This document shows, piece by piece, positions 35,401 through 47,908 of a stretch of DNA of 64,000 nucleotides. Source of the DNA: Chamaelirium japonicum (taxonomy: Eukaryota > Streptophyta > Magnoliopsida > Liliales > Melanthiaceae); contig OX393551.1 of assembly GCA_947650365.1 (NCBI GenBank), positions 8,221,041 through 8,285,040 on the forward strand, in the 5' to 3' direction. The translations under genes and the position numbers were made by a program. How positions within the stretch are numbered: position 1 is the stretch's first letter; the number at the start of each line of letters is the position of its first letter. Below the pieces are notes generated by a model that was given only the letters and a program-made list of their open reading frames with translations, was not told the DNA's origin and did no database searches.

Positions 35401-38400
35401 GATCAAGCACCGCAACGCTCTTCTCTTTTCATTTTCTCACTTGTTGTAATCTTTGTACTTCGAAATCGAGTATCAAAGGATCAAAGACGGATTTCCCCGC
35501 AATCTCCTGATATACATTTTGTACTCCGCTCCCTCGAAGCGAGTCTTTGAAATTTGTACTTGAGTGAAAAATCAAATATTTGCTCATACAAATATTTTGG
35601 CACGCCCGGTGGGACCTCCGTCTCCTTTCATCCCTCCATTTCGTTGGTTCTCATACTCGAAGTTTTCTTCCTTACGAAGGATTCTTCTAATTCAAACTTT
35701 CAACATGGTCGGTATCGGCGATGCTATGGTTGTTCCCGTCACTATGCCTTTTGTTGAGTCAAATACAGTCCAACAAGGCAACCAGGAGAACGTCACCACG
35801 AATGCTAATGTTTCGGCATCCGAGGAGGCCCCTGCACTACGTGTCTACACTAGGCGCAAGAAGACTACTTCAGTTCTACCTGAAGTCGAAACCGAGGGAG
35901 ATATCCTATGCACTAAGGAACTCGGGGTGAGAGACGAAGTAATCTTCAATCCAGATGGTCATGTGGACGCTGTTGTTCATCATGACTATGTCTCGGAAGA
36001 CGACGTTGAGACTCTCGAGGCACGCCAGGAAGTTCGCCCAAATTCTACTAACTCCACAATGACTAAACTTGAGGAGGAAGTACGACAAATGAGCCAACTC
36101 ATGGCTCAGATGGTCCAGACAATGGCAGAAAAGGATCGTCAAATCAACAGTCTTCTCAAAAAAATGGATACTAAGGAAGAGGCTTTGGTTCCTGCAACAA
36201 CCAAGGCCCTCCCCACGACTACTCGGACTTTGATGCCGCCGATGATCACTTCTCCAGAGATAGGTGCAATCATGCCTACATCTTCACCTATGACTGTTGA
36301 ACAATTACAGTCTATGGTCGCAAGTATGATCCAAGCAAGGGGAGACGGATTTTCTAAGTCCACAGTAGGGTACACCAAGCCTTACTCCCAACGTATCCAA
36401 GACTTACGCTTTCCGGCAGGATACAACCCACCCAAGTTCCAGCAATTCGAAGGAAAAGGCAATCCAAAGCAACATATTGCCCACTTCATAGAAACTTGTA
36501 ACAATGCTGGCACTTATGATGATGAAATGGTCAAACAATTCGTTCGGTCTATCAAAGGGACCGCATTCGAATGGTATGTAGACCTCACTCCGGGGTCTAT
36601 CGATAGCTGGGAACAATTAGAACGGGAGTTTCTCACTCGGTTCTACAGCACTCGGCGTGTGGTGAGTATGGTGGAACTTACTGCTGTCAAGCAACGCAAA
36701 GATGAGAAAGTCATAGACTATATCGATCGATGGAGAAACCTTGCTCTCAACTCACGGGATCGACTCTCCGAGTCTTCAGCAATAGAGATGTGCATTCAAG
36801 GAATGCATTGGGGATTACTCTACATTCTCCAGGGAATCAAACCCAGCTCCTTTGAAGAGTTGGCCACACGAGCTCACGATATGGAGCTTAGCTTGGCCAC
36901 TCACGGAGATTCCAAGCCAAGGGACTTTTCGAAGTCTAAGGCAGACGGTAAAGAAAAAATGTCAGCTCCAAAAGCAAAACAAACAAATGTTGTAAACATT
37001 GCTTCTTCTTCCAAACCTTTGAAGATGAAAGAAAAACCAGACAACACCAAGCCTACTACTGAGTCTTCACAGCAAAGGCCACCCCGGATGACTTTAGAAG
37101 AGCTCCAAGCGAAGAAGTATCCCTTTCCAGACTCAGAAGTTTCAGCTATGTTTGACCAACTCTTGGAGGAGAAGATGATCGAAATACCTTTATCCAAGAG
37201 ACCAGAAGAAGCAAATAGAGTTGATGATCCTTTATATTGCAAATATCATAGGGTCGTGAGTCACCCTATCGAAAAATGTTTCGTGTTCAAAGAGAAAATC
37301 ATGTCGTTGGCACGTCAAGGAAAGATTGAGTTGCCTTCAGATGAGATAGTCGCAACTAACATGACATCCATTGTCTTCGGTTCTCTCCCACCAGTTCAAA
37401 TTCCAGCAGCAAGGAAGAGGCTAGTTTTCAAGATAAAAACTTCAGCCCTCCTCAGCAAGCAACATTCTTCAGTAAGGAGGCATATGCATGTTACTCAGGT
37501 TGCAAGCTTGGGGGCACCAGAACTCAGAATCCAGATGCGCAAAAATCAGATCAAGAGTCGTGAAAGTCTACCAACGAAAGAAGCCCCCTTGCCTCCAAAA
37601 GAGAATGACTATTCCCTTGAAAAAGAGAATTCGGAACAGAAGGACGGATGGACCTTGGTGGTTCGAAATAAAAGAACCCCTCGAGCCCCTCTCCGTAAAG
37701 TCTCTCCCATAATCTATGATAAGTCTAAGGGAAAGAGAGAAAAGACTTACGTCAAGAAGTCTTTAAAGAAGAAAGGCCAAAAGAAAAGTATGCCTAAAGT
37801 TGTTACAGTCAATGATGAAGAAATACTACATCAAGCCGTCCGGCGACCTCTTACACTAAGAGACTTCATTCCTGAAGATTTCTTCGAAAATGATTTATCC
37901 TCTTCGTCAACTTGCTATACGGCAGAAGTCCATGAGAAAGAATCAAATGAGGAACTAACTCTTCAGTCTCCAGAAATGTCAGATAATATACCTCCTGTTG
38001 AGCCGATAGAAGGAAACCTCGCAGCTACTTCTGATGAAGCTATGTTACATTTGCCACTTATAGAGGCTTTCCATCTTTCGGAAGATGCACGCCACGCTAT
38101 GGCTGCGGCATTAACCGACCCAGAAAGTTATCAAGTGAAGACTAATGAAGAAAAATCAGTCCAATGTGATATGACTATCTCCTTCTCTGACGAAGATTTG
38201 CAGCTGGGAGCACGGTTGCACAACCGACCTCTTTATGTTTCTGGTTATATCAATGAAAAACCAGTAACTCGCATATTGATAGATGGCGGATCGGCTGTCA
38301 ATATCATGCCTAGTCAAACCATGAAGGACTTGGGCATAAAAAGTGATCAACTTTCCAGAAGCAAATTGGTCATTCAAGGCTTCAACCAAGGGGCACAGTC

Positions 38401-41400
38401 AGCTGTCGGCATCATACGCTTGAAGTTGTCAATCGGAGAACTTGACACTATGACTCTGTTCCATGTCATAGACTGTCAAACCTCTTATCGACTCTTACTT
38501 GGAAGACCTTGGCTACATATGAATAAAATAATGCCTTCAACATTACATCAATGTTTCAAATATCACCAAGGGGGCATTGAGAAGTGCGTTCTGGCAGATG
38601 ATAGACCATTTAATGAAGCAGAAGCTTATCTCGCCGACGCCAAATTCTACCACAGTAAAGGCTCTGTTATCAAGGAAACGTCACCCAACAAAGCTACAAA
38701 TTCTCTCCAAGAAACAGAGGCAAAAGAAGTGACTCCATCAGTCAGGGTCTCTCCAAATCCTCCAACCCAACGTCATACGATGTTTGGTGATTGCGAATGT
38801 GACGAATGCCTTGAAGAGGCTCTGGAATTGGAATACGAAGATGATGAAGATCGGCGAAGGAAAAACAAGAAGTCATCACAACAATCTCTCAAACAAAGAT
38901 ATGAGAACGGTGACCCAGAAGTAGGTTTACTTGGCCAACCTTCAGGGAAATTCGATTTTTATGTCCTTTATCCGAAGAAATCAAACCAGCAAGCGGTGTC
39001 AGTTCAAATGAAGAGTATAAAAGGAAAACAGAAGGTTAATAAATATCCTACAAAAATGGCTGAATCTGCTCCGGTGTTAAGTTTCGTACCACAGAGAGGC
39101 CGAAAGATAGGACAGCCACCATTCACTCCTATGCATACAAAGACATCCACCTCTTTTACAGATGCTAATTTGGTCACTTTAAAAGAAGACTTGGTATTGC
39201 CGCTGCACAGCCTAACATCAGCTACTAACTCAAGTAAGGGCAACTCTACATTCAAACCAGAAGGAACATGGGGAAGCGAAGCATCAAGTCTCCTGAGCAA
39301 AGCTGGATTCACTCCAAAAGATGTTGAACGTTTAGGTACATTACCACCACGAACAGCCCCTTACGGTTTAACTAAAACCCAAGAGCGGCTCTTCTTGGCT
39401 GGAGAAAATATACCACAAACTCGACCTGGCATTGGAGCCAAGCAAATCCCCATTGTGCTCAAAACAAGCACAAAAGAAACTATGTCCGCAAACTTCATTG
39501 AAGCCCAAGATGAAGAAGACTATACAAAAGCTTTATATGATGCAGATGATGACACAGTAGAAAAGAAGTATCTCGGTAACACAGATGAAGACTTTCAGAC
39601 ATTGTCTAAGTCAGCAAAAAGAAGGCGACGACGTGCAAAGAAGAAAGAAATACTCATGGCACAATATGAGATGCCCGATGTACATCACCAGTTAAAGCCA
39701 AATCAAACTTCAGTCTTTGAGAGGATAAAGAAACCAAGAATCAGATCTGAAATCGTCAAAAATAATCATCCACGACAATCAGTCTTTGACAGACTTGAAC
39801 TTGGTTTCGCAAAGCCCTCCCGCCCACCCAGGTTTGCTCATTCTCGACATGCCAAAATCTCCTATGGTCACAGCGGGTCTTTTCAGCGACACAGTCTCAC
39901 CTGGCATCGAGTTCCGCCTCTTCAGGATGCTCCTTTGACAATCAGTATCGATGCTACTTCTGACTCTACTACCAATTCAGCATATTTGAACGCATCTTCT
40001 TCCTCTGGGTCGAAAAAGAACATCGTTGTATCTGTCAATCATATTTCTACTGAGTACATCGATTGCTCGTCTTCTTCTTCGGACAGTGACTTAGCTGATG
40101 CACCTCCAGTCCTTGAAGAAGGGGGGCAGTCCACTGTGGATGATTTAAAAGAAATTAATCTTGGCACTGAAGAAGAACCACGACCGACATTCGTCAGTTC
40201 TCTCCTAACAACGAACGAAGAAGTCGAGTATGTCAAGCTTCTCCAAGAATACAAGGACGTCTTCGCTTGGTCTTATAAAGAAATGCCAGGTTTAGACCCC
40301 AAAATTGCTGTTCATCAGCTTGCCGTGAAACGTGGTGCTAATCCTATCAAGCAAGGCCAAAGAAGATACCGCCCAGAACTTATTCCACAAATTGAAGCCG
40401 AAGTGAACAAACTGATTGAAGCAGGGTTCATTAGAGAAGTTAAGTATCCTACTTGGATCTCTAGTGTTGTACCCGTGAAGAAGAAGAATGGGCAAATCAG
40501 AGTATGTGTCGACTTCAGAGATTTGAATAATGCATGCCCCAAAGACGATTTTCCTTTACCAATCACCGAACTTATGGTGGATGCTACAATGGGATATGAA
40601 GCTCTATCCTTCATGGATGGCGCTTCAGGATACAATCAAATCCGAATGGCACCAAAGGATGAAGAACTCACAGCTTTCCGCACGCCTAAGGGCATCTTTT
40701 GTTATAAAGTAATGCCTTTTGGACTGAAGAACGCAGGAGCTACCTACCAACGAGCCATGCAGCGGATTTTTGATGACATTCTTCACCAAAATGTAGAATG
40801 CTATGTTGATGATCTAGTCGTGAAGTCCAAACAAAGGTCTTCACATCTGGATGATTTGCGTGCTATCTTTGATAGATTAAGAAGGTATCAACTACGAATG
40901 AATCCGCTTAAATGCGCCTTTGGAGTTACATCCGGAAAATTCCTCGGTTTCATCGTAAGGCATCGAGGCATTGAGATAGACCAATCTAAAATTGATGCTA
41001 TTCTCAACATGCCCGACCCTAAGTCACTTCATGACCTTAGAAGCTTACAAGGTCACTTGGCTTATATCAGGCGATTTATCGCCAACCTCTTCGGGAGATG
41101 TCACCCTTTTCACCAGCTCATGAAAAAGGATGCTATTTTCAAATGGGATGAAGCATGTCAAAAGGCTTTCCAAGATATTAAGGACTATCTCTTGAAACCA
41201 CCAGTTCTGACAGCACCCATTCCAGGGATATCCTTGATACTTTACATAAGCGCACAAGAACACTCTCTGGGGGCATTGCTTGCACAAGAAAATGAATTCG
41301 GAAAGGAAGTGGCTTGTTACTATTTGAGTCGTACTCTTGTGGGGGCAGAATTACAGTATGCTCCTATAGAAAAGATATGCTTAGCCCTTATTTTTGCCAC

Positions 41401-44400
41401 AAAAAAGTTAAGGCATTATATGTTGGCTCATACTATTAAACTTGTATCTAAAGCAGATCCCCTCAAATATATTATGTCAAGACCTGTTCTATCAGGAAGA
41501 CTAGCAAAATGGGCTCTACTCCTGTCAGAATTTGATATCATCTTCACCCCCCAGAGAGCAGTCAAAGGGCAAGCCTTAGCAGATTTCTTGGCTCATCACT
41601 CTATTCCTGCGGATTGGGAGTTAACTGAGGAATTACCAGATGAGGAGGTCTTCTTTGTAAACATAATCCCTTCTTGGGAAATGTTCTTTGATGGAGCTGC
41701 AAAACGACAAGCTGCGGGGGCAGGGATTGTTTTCGTCTCGCCAAACTCCGAAACTCTCCCATACTCTTTCTCATTGGCAGAGCCTTGTTCAAACAACAAA
41801 GCCGAATACCAGGCATTAATTATTGGTCTTGAACTCGCTCGGGACATGAAACTTCAAGGGCTACGAATTTATGGTGACTCCAAACTCATCATTCATCAAG
41901 TCTTGGGAGATTATGAAGTCAATAAGGAAGACCTCAAGTTTTATCATGAATATGCTCTTACTTTATTCAACAGCATCGAAGCAGCAAGCATTCAACATGT
42001 ACCAAGAAGTTCGAATCAACAAGCTGATGCATTGGCGAATCTAGCAGCATCGCTTGCTATTCAAGACCTTGAGCAATTAAATATTCCGGTTTGTCGAAGG
42101 TGGATACTCACTCTGGAAGATCAATTCAATCAGGCTATAGGTCAGAAAAATGAAGATCATTCCTATGTCATAGAAGAACAAGACTGGAGACAACCCCTTA
42201 TTGATTACCTCGAGAGTGGCAAACTCCCTAAAGAAGTTAAACACAGAACTGAGATAAGAAGACGAGCCCCCAAGTTCTTGCATTTCAATGGCGAATTATA
42301 TCGTCGAAGCTATGATGGTACACTTATGAGATGCTTGACCGGAGAAGACATCAAGTTTGCTCTCCAGGAGTCACATTCAGGTATATGTGGTACTCATCAG
42401 TCAGGGCCGAAACTTCACTTTCGTATCAAAAGAATGGGATACTACTGGCCTACCATGGTTAAAGATTGCTTAAACTTCTCCAAAAAGTGTCATGCATGCC
42501 AAATCCATGGTGATTATATTCGTCAGCCGCCAGAACCACTTCATCCTACAGTCGCTTCATGGCCATTTGACTCTTGGGGACTTGACATAGTCGGTCCATT
42601 ACCCAAATCTTCTAAGCAGCACCTTTATATTCTAGCGGCGACAGACTACTTTTCCAAATGGGCAGAGGCAGTCCCTCTCAGAGAAGTGAACCGAAATTCA
42701 GTCATGAATTTTATTCAAAATGATATCATCTTCCGATATGGAGTTCCTCGTTGCATCGTTACTGATAATGGCAAGCAATTCAAAAACGCTACTATGGATA
42801 ATTTCTGTGCTAAGTATAAAATCAAACAGAGATGTTCTACAATGTATAATGCTCCCGCCAATGGTTTAGCAGAAGCTTTCAATAAGACCTTATGCAAACT
42901 CTTGGAGAAGGTGGTTTCTAAATCTAAAAGAGACTGGCACGAGCGTATGCACGAGGCTCTATGGGCTTATCGAACATCGTTTCGCACTCCGACTCAAGCA
43001 ACACCATATTCCCTTGTGTATGGAGTAGAGGCGATTCTACCTCTAGAACTTCAAATTCCTTCTCTAAGAATTGCCATCCAAGAAGGTCTTACTACTGATG
43101 AAAATGCTCAACTCCGACTTGTGGAATTGGAAGCTCTAGACGAGAAAAGACTTGAGGCTCAGCAACGACTTGAATGCTATCAAGCTCGTATTTCTCGAGC
43201 GTTCAATAAAAAAGTTAAGCCTCGCTCTTTCCAAGAAGGGGACTTGGTCCTAGCAGTGCGACGTCCCATCATCTTGTCTCACAGAGCAGGAAAAAAATTT
43301 GATGCTAAGTGGGATGGCCCTCATGTCGTCAGAGAAGTCTATACTAATGGAGCATATCTACTTATGACACCAGAAGGAGGACAACTTGGCCCAATCAACG
43401 GCAAGTTCCTCAAGCGATATTATGCATGAAGAAAATCACTCTATATTGCAAATGATAGTCCTGATAGATGTGGGTGCCAACCTAGTTGGGATGCATATCG
43501 ATCAGGGTGATGCAAGCAAAAAAAAAAAATCCAAGGGAACTACGTGCGACTTGATCCCTTGAAAAAGGGTACGTAGGCAGCCTGAGGAAACCCCTCAGGT
43601 TCAGTCCAAACAAAAAAATAATAACCCATATTCAGTAGAACAATCAAGAAGGAAATACCAGGAGAATTCATATTGCATAAATCTTAATGAAGTCTAAAAG
43701 GAAAAAGTACAAAGCTTATTAATCAATATATCGAGCTTAAGTCACGAAGACGCTGCATAAGTTCCTCTCGTGCGCCATCAATAGCTAAGACAGAAGATGC
43801 CCCAGCTTCCTCTTGACCCTTGAGTTCGGTCAGTTCTTTCTCTTTTTCAGTCTTTTGTGCCTTCAGGGAGTTGAGGTAATCATTTTGTAAAGTCACGGCA
43901 TCAGAAGCTGCAGCCAAACGCTTTTCGCAAGAAATAACCAACGCTTTAGCCTCCTCCAATGCTAAACGAGCAGAAGTTTCCTCTGACTTTGCTGTTGACA
44001 GTACAGAATCACCCTCATCCAAGAACTGGGAGAACGACTTCAAAGTCTCTTCTATCTTCGCTATATGGTCCGGACTAACAACAGCCTTTTCCTTGACAAA
44101 CGATGAACGTCGGTTATGATAAGTATGGCTGTCTTGAAGAAGCGATTCGATCTTTTCAACAAAGACAGAATCGTTCACTCCGAATTTTCGAAGACGATCA
44201 CAAAAGATAACACCCATACTGGCCCACCACTTCTCTAGTGCTGAGAATCCCGCTTGATGAAAAGGCTTCAGTGAGCAGTCTATGAATGACCTGCAGGGAA
44301 CCAGCATAATAGCAGCCAAAGAACGGTCCATCTCCTCAACTGAACCATGCACAAATCCAGTTGCCTCAGACATAGTTGGACTCATCCCAGCAATCGATCT

Positions 44401-47400
44401 CGGCTTCTTAAAAACAGGGACTTCTGCCTGAGCTTTCTGACATACCAAAGAAGATTGAACTTCATGATCCACTGGTGTTGTGGAAGGACCTGCAAGCTCC
44501 TCAAACATAGAGTCACCCACTATTTCTTTTCTGGTCATCTCAACGGTTATTGATGCCTCGTGATTTTTTCCAACACCCTCATCTTGCAAATCCTGGAAAA
44601 ATGGGTATGTCGCTTCAAAGGCATCATCCTCCAATAATCCTTTGCCAATCACTTCAGTTAGATCATCATTAGGAATGCAAAGGCCGCCAGCTGAATATCC
44701 TATACAACAAAGTGATAGGGTAAAACATACAGCAATCATTAATATTCAAAGGATTACAAAGGGGACAACTCATACCTGAAGTAGTAATATCAACACCTTG
44801 AGTTGCCATCTCAGCAGGAGAAGCTGCAACAAGAGCAGTCTCCAATATTTGATGCCTCGATCCAGTAGGGGACGTCGCAAGAGGATTAATGATCTCCCGA
44901 ACAGAAGAACTATCCTCTGATGTTCTCGCCCTCTTCCTGGCACCTCTTTCATCTCCCTGTCGCTCGGAAGGCATGGCTGGAGGAACCGGACGCTCAGAAG
45001 TGCCAGAACAAGAAGACTCAACTTCTCTGTCAGATTCTGTTCGGCGATGGCACGCTCGTGAAGAACCAGGACGAGAGTTCTTTTGGAATCGAATCTCCGT
45101 CCTATCTCTCATGCCTTCATCTTTTTTGAACTCAAACGAGCTTTTCTCACTCGATTTCAGCATAGAAGAAGGATACATAGCCAATCGATTCTTGATTCCC
45201 CCTCTTACTAAACTTGAATATGCTGAAGATACGCAGTCTCTGAGGTTTACTCCTTGTAACGGAAGAGCAAAACTAACTCCAGTATGCCTCTCACTGAATG
45301 CTAACCAATAACCAAACGCCAACTTTGGAGACACTTCTTCCTTATAAGGGATAGGTGTTCCAGGTATCGTTTGCATAAAACCTTGTTGACGAGAAAACCG
45401 ATGAGGGCTATACTGTGCTATCTGTACTGTATTACCCCGACGGAATACAAGAAACCCTGGTTTACAACTCAACATTGAGAGGAAGATGGGGTATGGCATC
45501 TTGCCATTATCATAAAAGATACCCTTTTCTCTATCAGGGATCGGCTTCCAAGCTTCATGGGCAAAACGAAAATCAGCTTCTCCCATAGTACGAAGAATCA
45601 TCCTAGCGTCTTGAGCTGACCCTTCCCAAGGCTGATAAGCTGCCAGAGCACCAGATACTGATATGAGAAAAGGAAATCTCTTTTGCCGAAGATTCTTGGC
45701 AAATATCCCTCTCGGAAAGTGAAGTCCAATCCACCCATATAAGTAGTGAAGGGGACAAAAAGAACTAGCCCGACCTAGCTCACCACTGAACTTGGGGCTG
45801 GTAGACAGGCTGCTGTAAGTCCGCGTCAGACCATTGTAGAGTAAGCATAATATGGGAACAGCCAAATTGTATTCGGTACCTTTCACCATATTTACAGCTG
45901 GGATGAAAGTACCAGGACGAATCAAGTCACCACTCCAAGGCAGGGCGAACTTACAAAGAAAAAGAACAATCGCCGTAGACCTATAGACAATCTTCTCCAG
46001 AGTGCTATTGGCTGACAATCCTAGCAAAACGTAAGGGCTGGGTTTCGAGCCAGAAGGTCGTTTCTCTGGAGGCATAAGACTGATTGGCCTATCAATATCT
46101 CCTGATTGGTCAAGTTTAGCTTTGGCTTTCCTTATGATATCAGTTTTCTGAGAATTAACAGCTCGAGGGTACCCACGAAACCAAAAATCAATCCAGTCAC
46201 AATGCCGAACTCGGTCACTACGGCAAGATGCAGCAATAATTGCAAAAGCTTTGAAAAGATAGGAAAGTGCTGAAGGAGTATATACACAGTCGAAAAGCTC
46301 AAAGAGATTAGGGACTCTCTCTTGGTAATATTCTCCACTCATGAGACAACCTGATATCTGGAAGAAGAAAAATGAAGAAAGTAAGTCACACGTATGAATG
46401 TCGCTCAAATTCAATTTCAAGTATGAATATACCTGATAGATCTCCGACAAGGAAATCCCTATTTCCCCAATAGAAGTAAGGAATGTATTCGTTTCCGGAC
46501 ACCAGAGCTCACACAAAGCTCTATACATTCCATCAGGCCTACAATATTCATAACAAGCAGGTTCCAGCATAACAGATATGTTTCTAGTAGCCTCTCGGCC
46601 GCGCAAGGCTTCGAAGACTTCGTGCATCCATTCACCGAAACCATTGAGATACTGGACATCGCCACGACCTCGTATTTCGTCCCCCCATCGAGTGAATCTT
46701 GAAGCAATTTTTGAAGCAATTTGAGGAATGGGAACCATTTCAGCCGTTGTATGATGATACGGAAAAGAAAGAATCGGAGCCTTTTCAAAACGGCTGATGG
46801 GTCCAGCGCTCTTCTCAGCTCCATGACTATCGTTGTCACAACTCTCGTGCTCAACGATTCTCAAGGTAGTCAAAGAGTTTGGGCCATTCTTTTTCAGAGT
46901 TGCCCCATGCTGCTTGACTTTCGCATGAGGAAAAACAAGATAAGTGACCCCTCGTTCTTCTTCTTCTTCTAACCAACCATCTTCTGGCATAGCAATGTAT
47001 TTCTCTGAAGTACTCATACCTACACACAGAAGATTGAGTTAAAAGTTAGAATACATTTTGCAAAAGTTGACCATCGAAAAACATCAAAGATCGAAGATCA
47101 TTGCAAAGGAAGGAAAGAAGATCAAGGAACAAGCAAAATAAAGAAAAGAATCCCGTTTCATGTAAAAGGGGAGTCAAAGGACGAGCTGTACCGTCATAAG
47201 TACCGCTGTCCTTAAAAAAAAAAAAAAAAAATTTGGCCGACCCTGGGGATTGCCTGGCCGGCCCTGGTCAAACCTGGCCGGCCCTGGCAAAAAAAAAAAA
47301 AAAAATTGACCTGGTCAAACCTGGTCAATTCGGGTAGATGAATAGTCAAAGATTATCTAACATCATGCACGAGATATACATAAAAAAAAAAAAAAAAGGT

Positions 47401-47877
47401 AAAAATGAGAGCAAAAAAAAAATCGTTATTACGAAATCTTGAACTAGGGTTTCTAAAAACCTAGTCGATTCAAGTAGATGGGTAGTCAAAGATCATCTAG
47501 ATGCATGAAAGATGATCCAAGAATCAAATATCATATGATTCAAAAAGGTAAAGGAGGAGATCAAAGATCATTCTTGCAAAACCTTGAACTAGGGTTTCGT
47601 TTTTTTTAAAAGGGGCCCACAAAGATCATTGCAAAAGGAGAAACGAAGATCAGAGAGAAAGCAAAGCAAAGGAAAAGATCAAGATTATGATTACCTTGGA
47701 TGATTTGGTCGTCTACTTGCCGAAGGAATCAAGTTTGCGAGATGGTTTTTGCAAAATACCTTGAAGTAGGGTTTTTAGACCTAGCTTCAAGAAATACCGA
47801 AAAATAAGTTAGAAAAGGAGAGGAGACCCCTTTTTATAGACAAAGGGGGGTCAAAGGACGAGCTGTACCGCCGTCCT

Positions 47878-47908
<31 letters not shown>

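Noticed and set aside
35564-35704. Upstream extension of the polyprotein frame
   Set aside because: It begins in the LTR and crosses the primer binding site, which serves replication; ATG 35705 is the first sensible start.
44669-44775. Separate end of a 782-aa protein and separate start of a 338-aa protein in the antisense gene
   Set aside because: A 76-bp GT-AG intron joins the two in phase, so they are exons of one gene.
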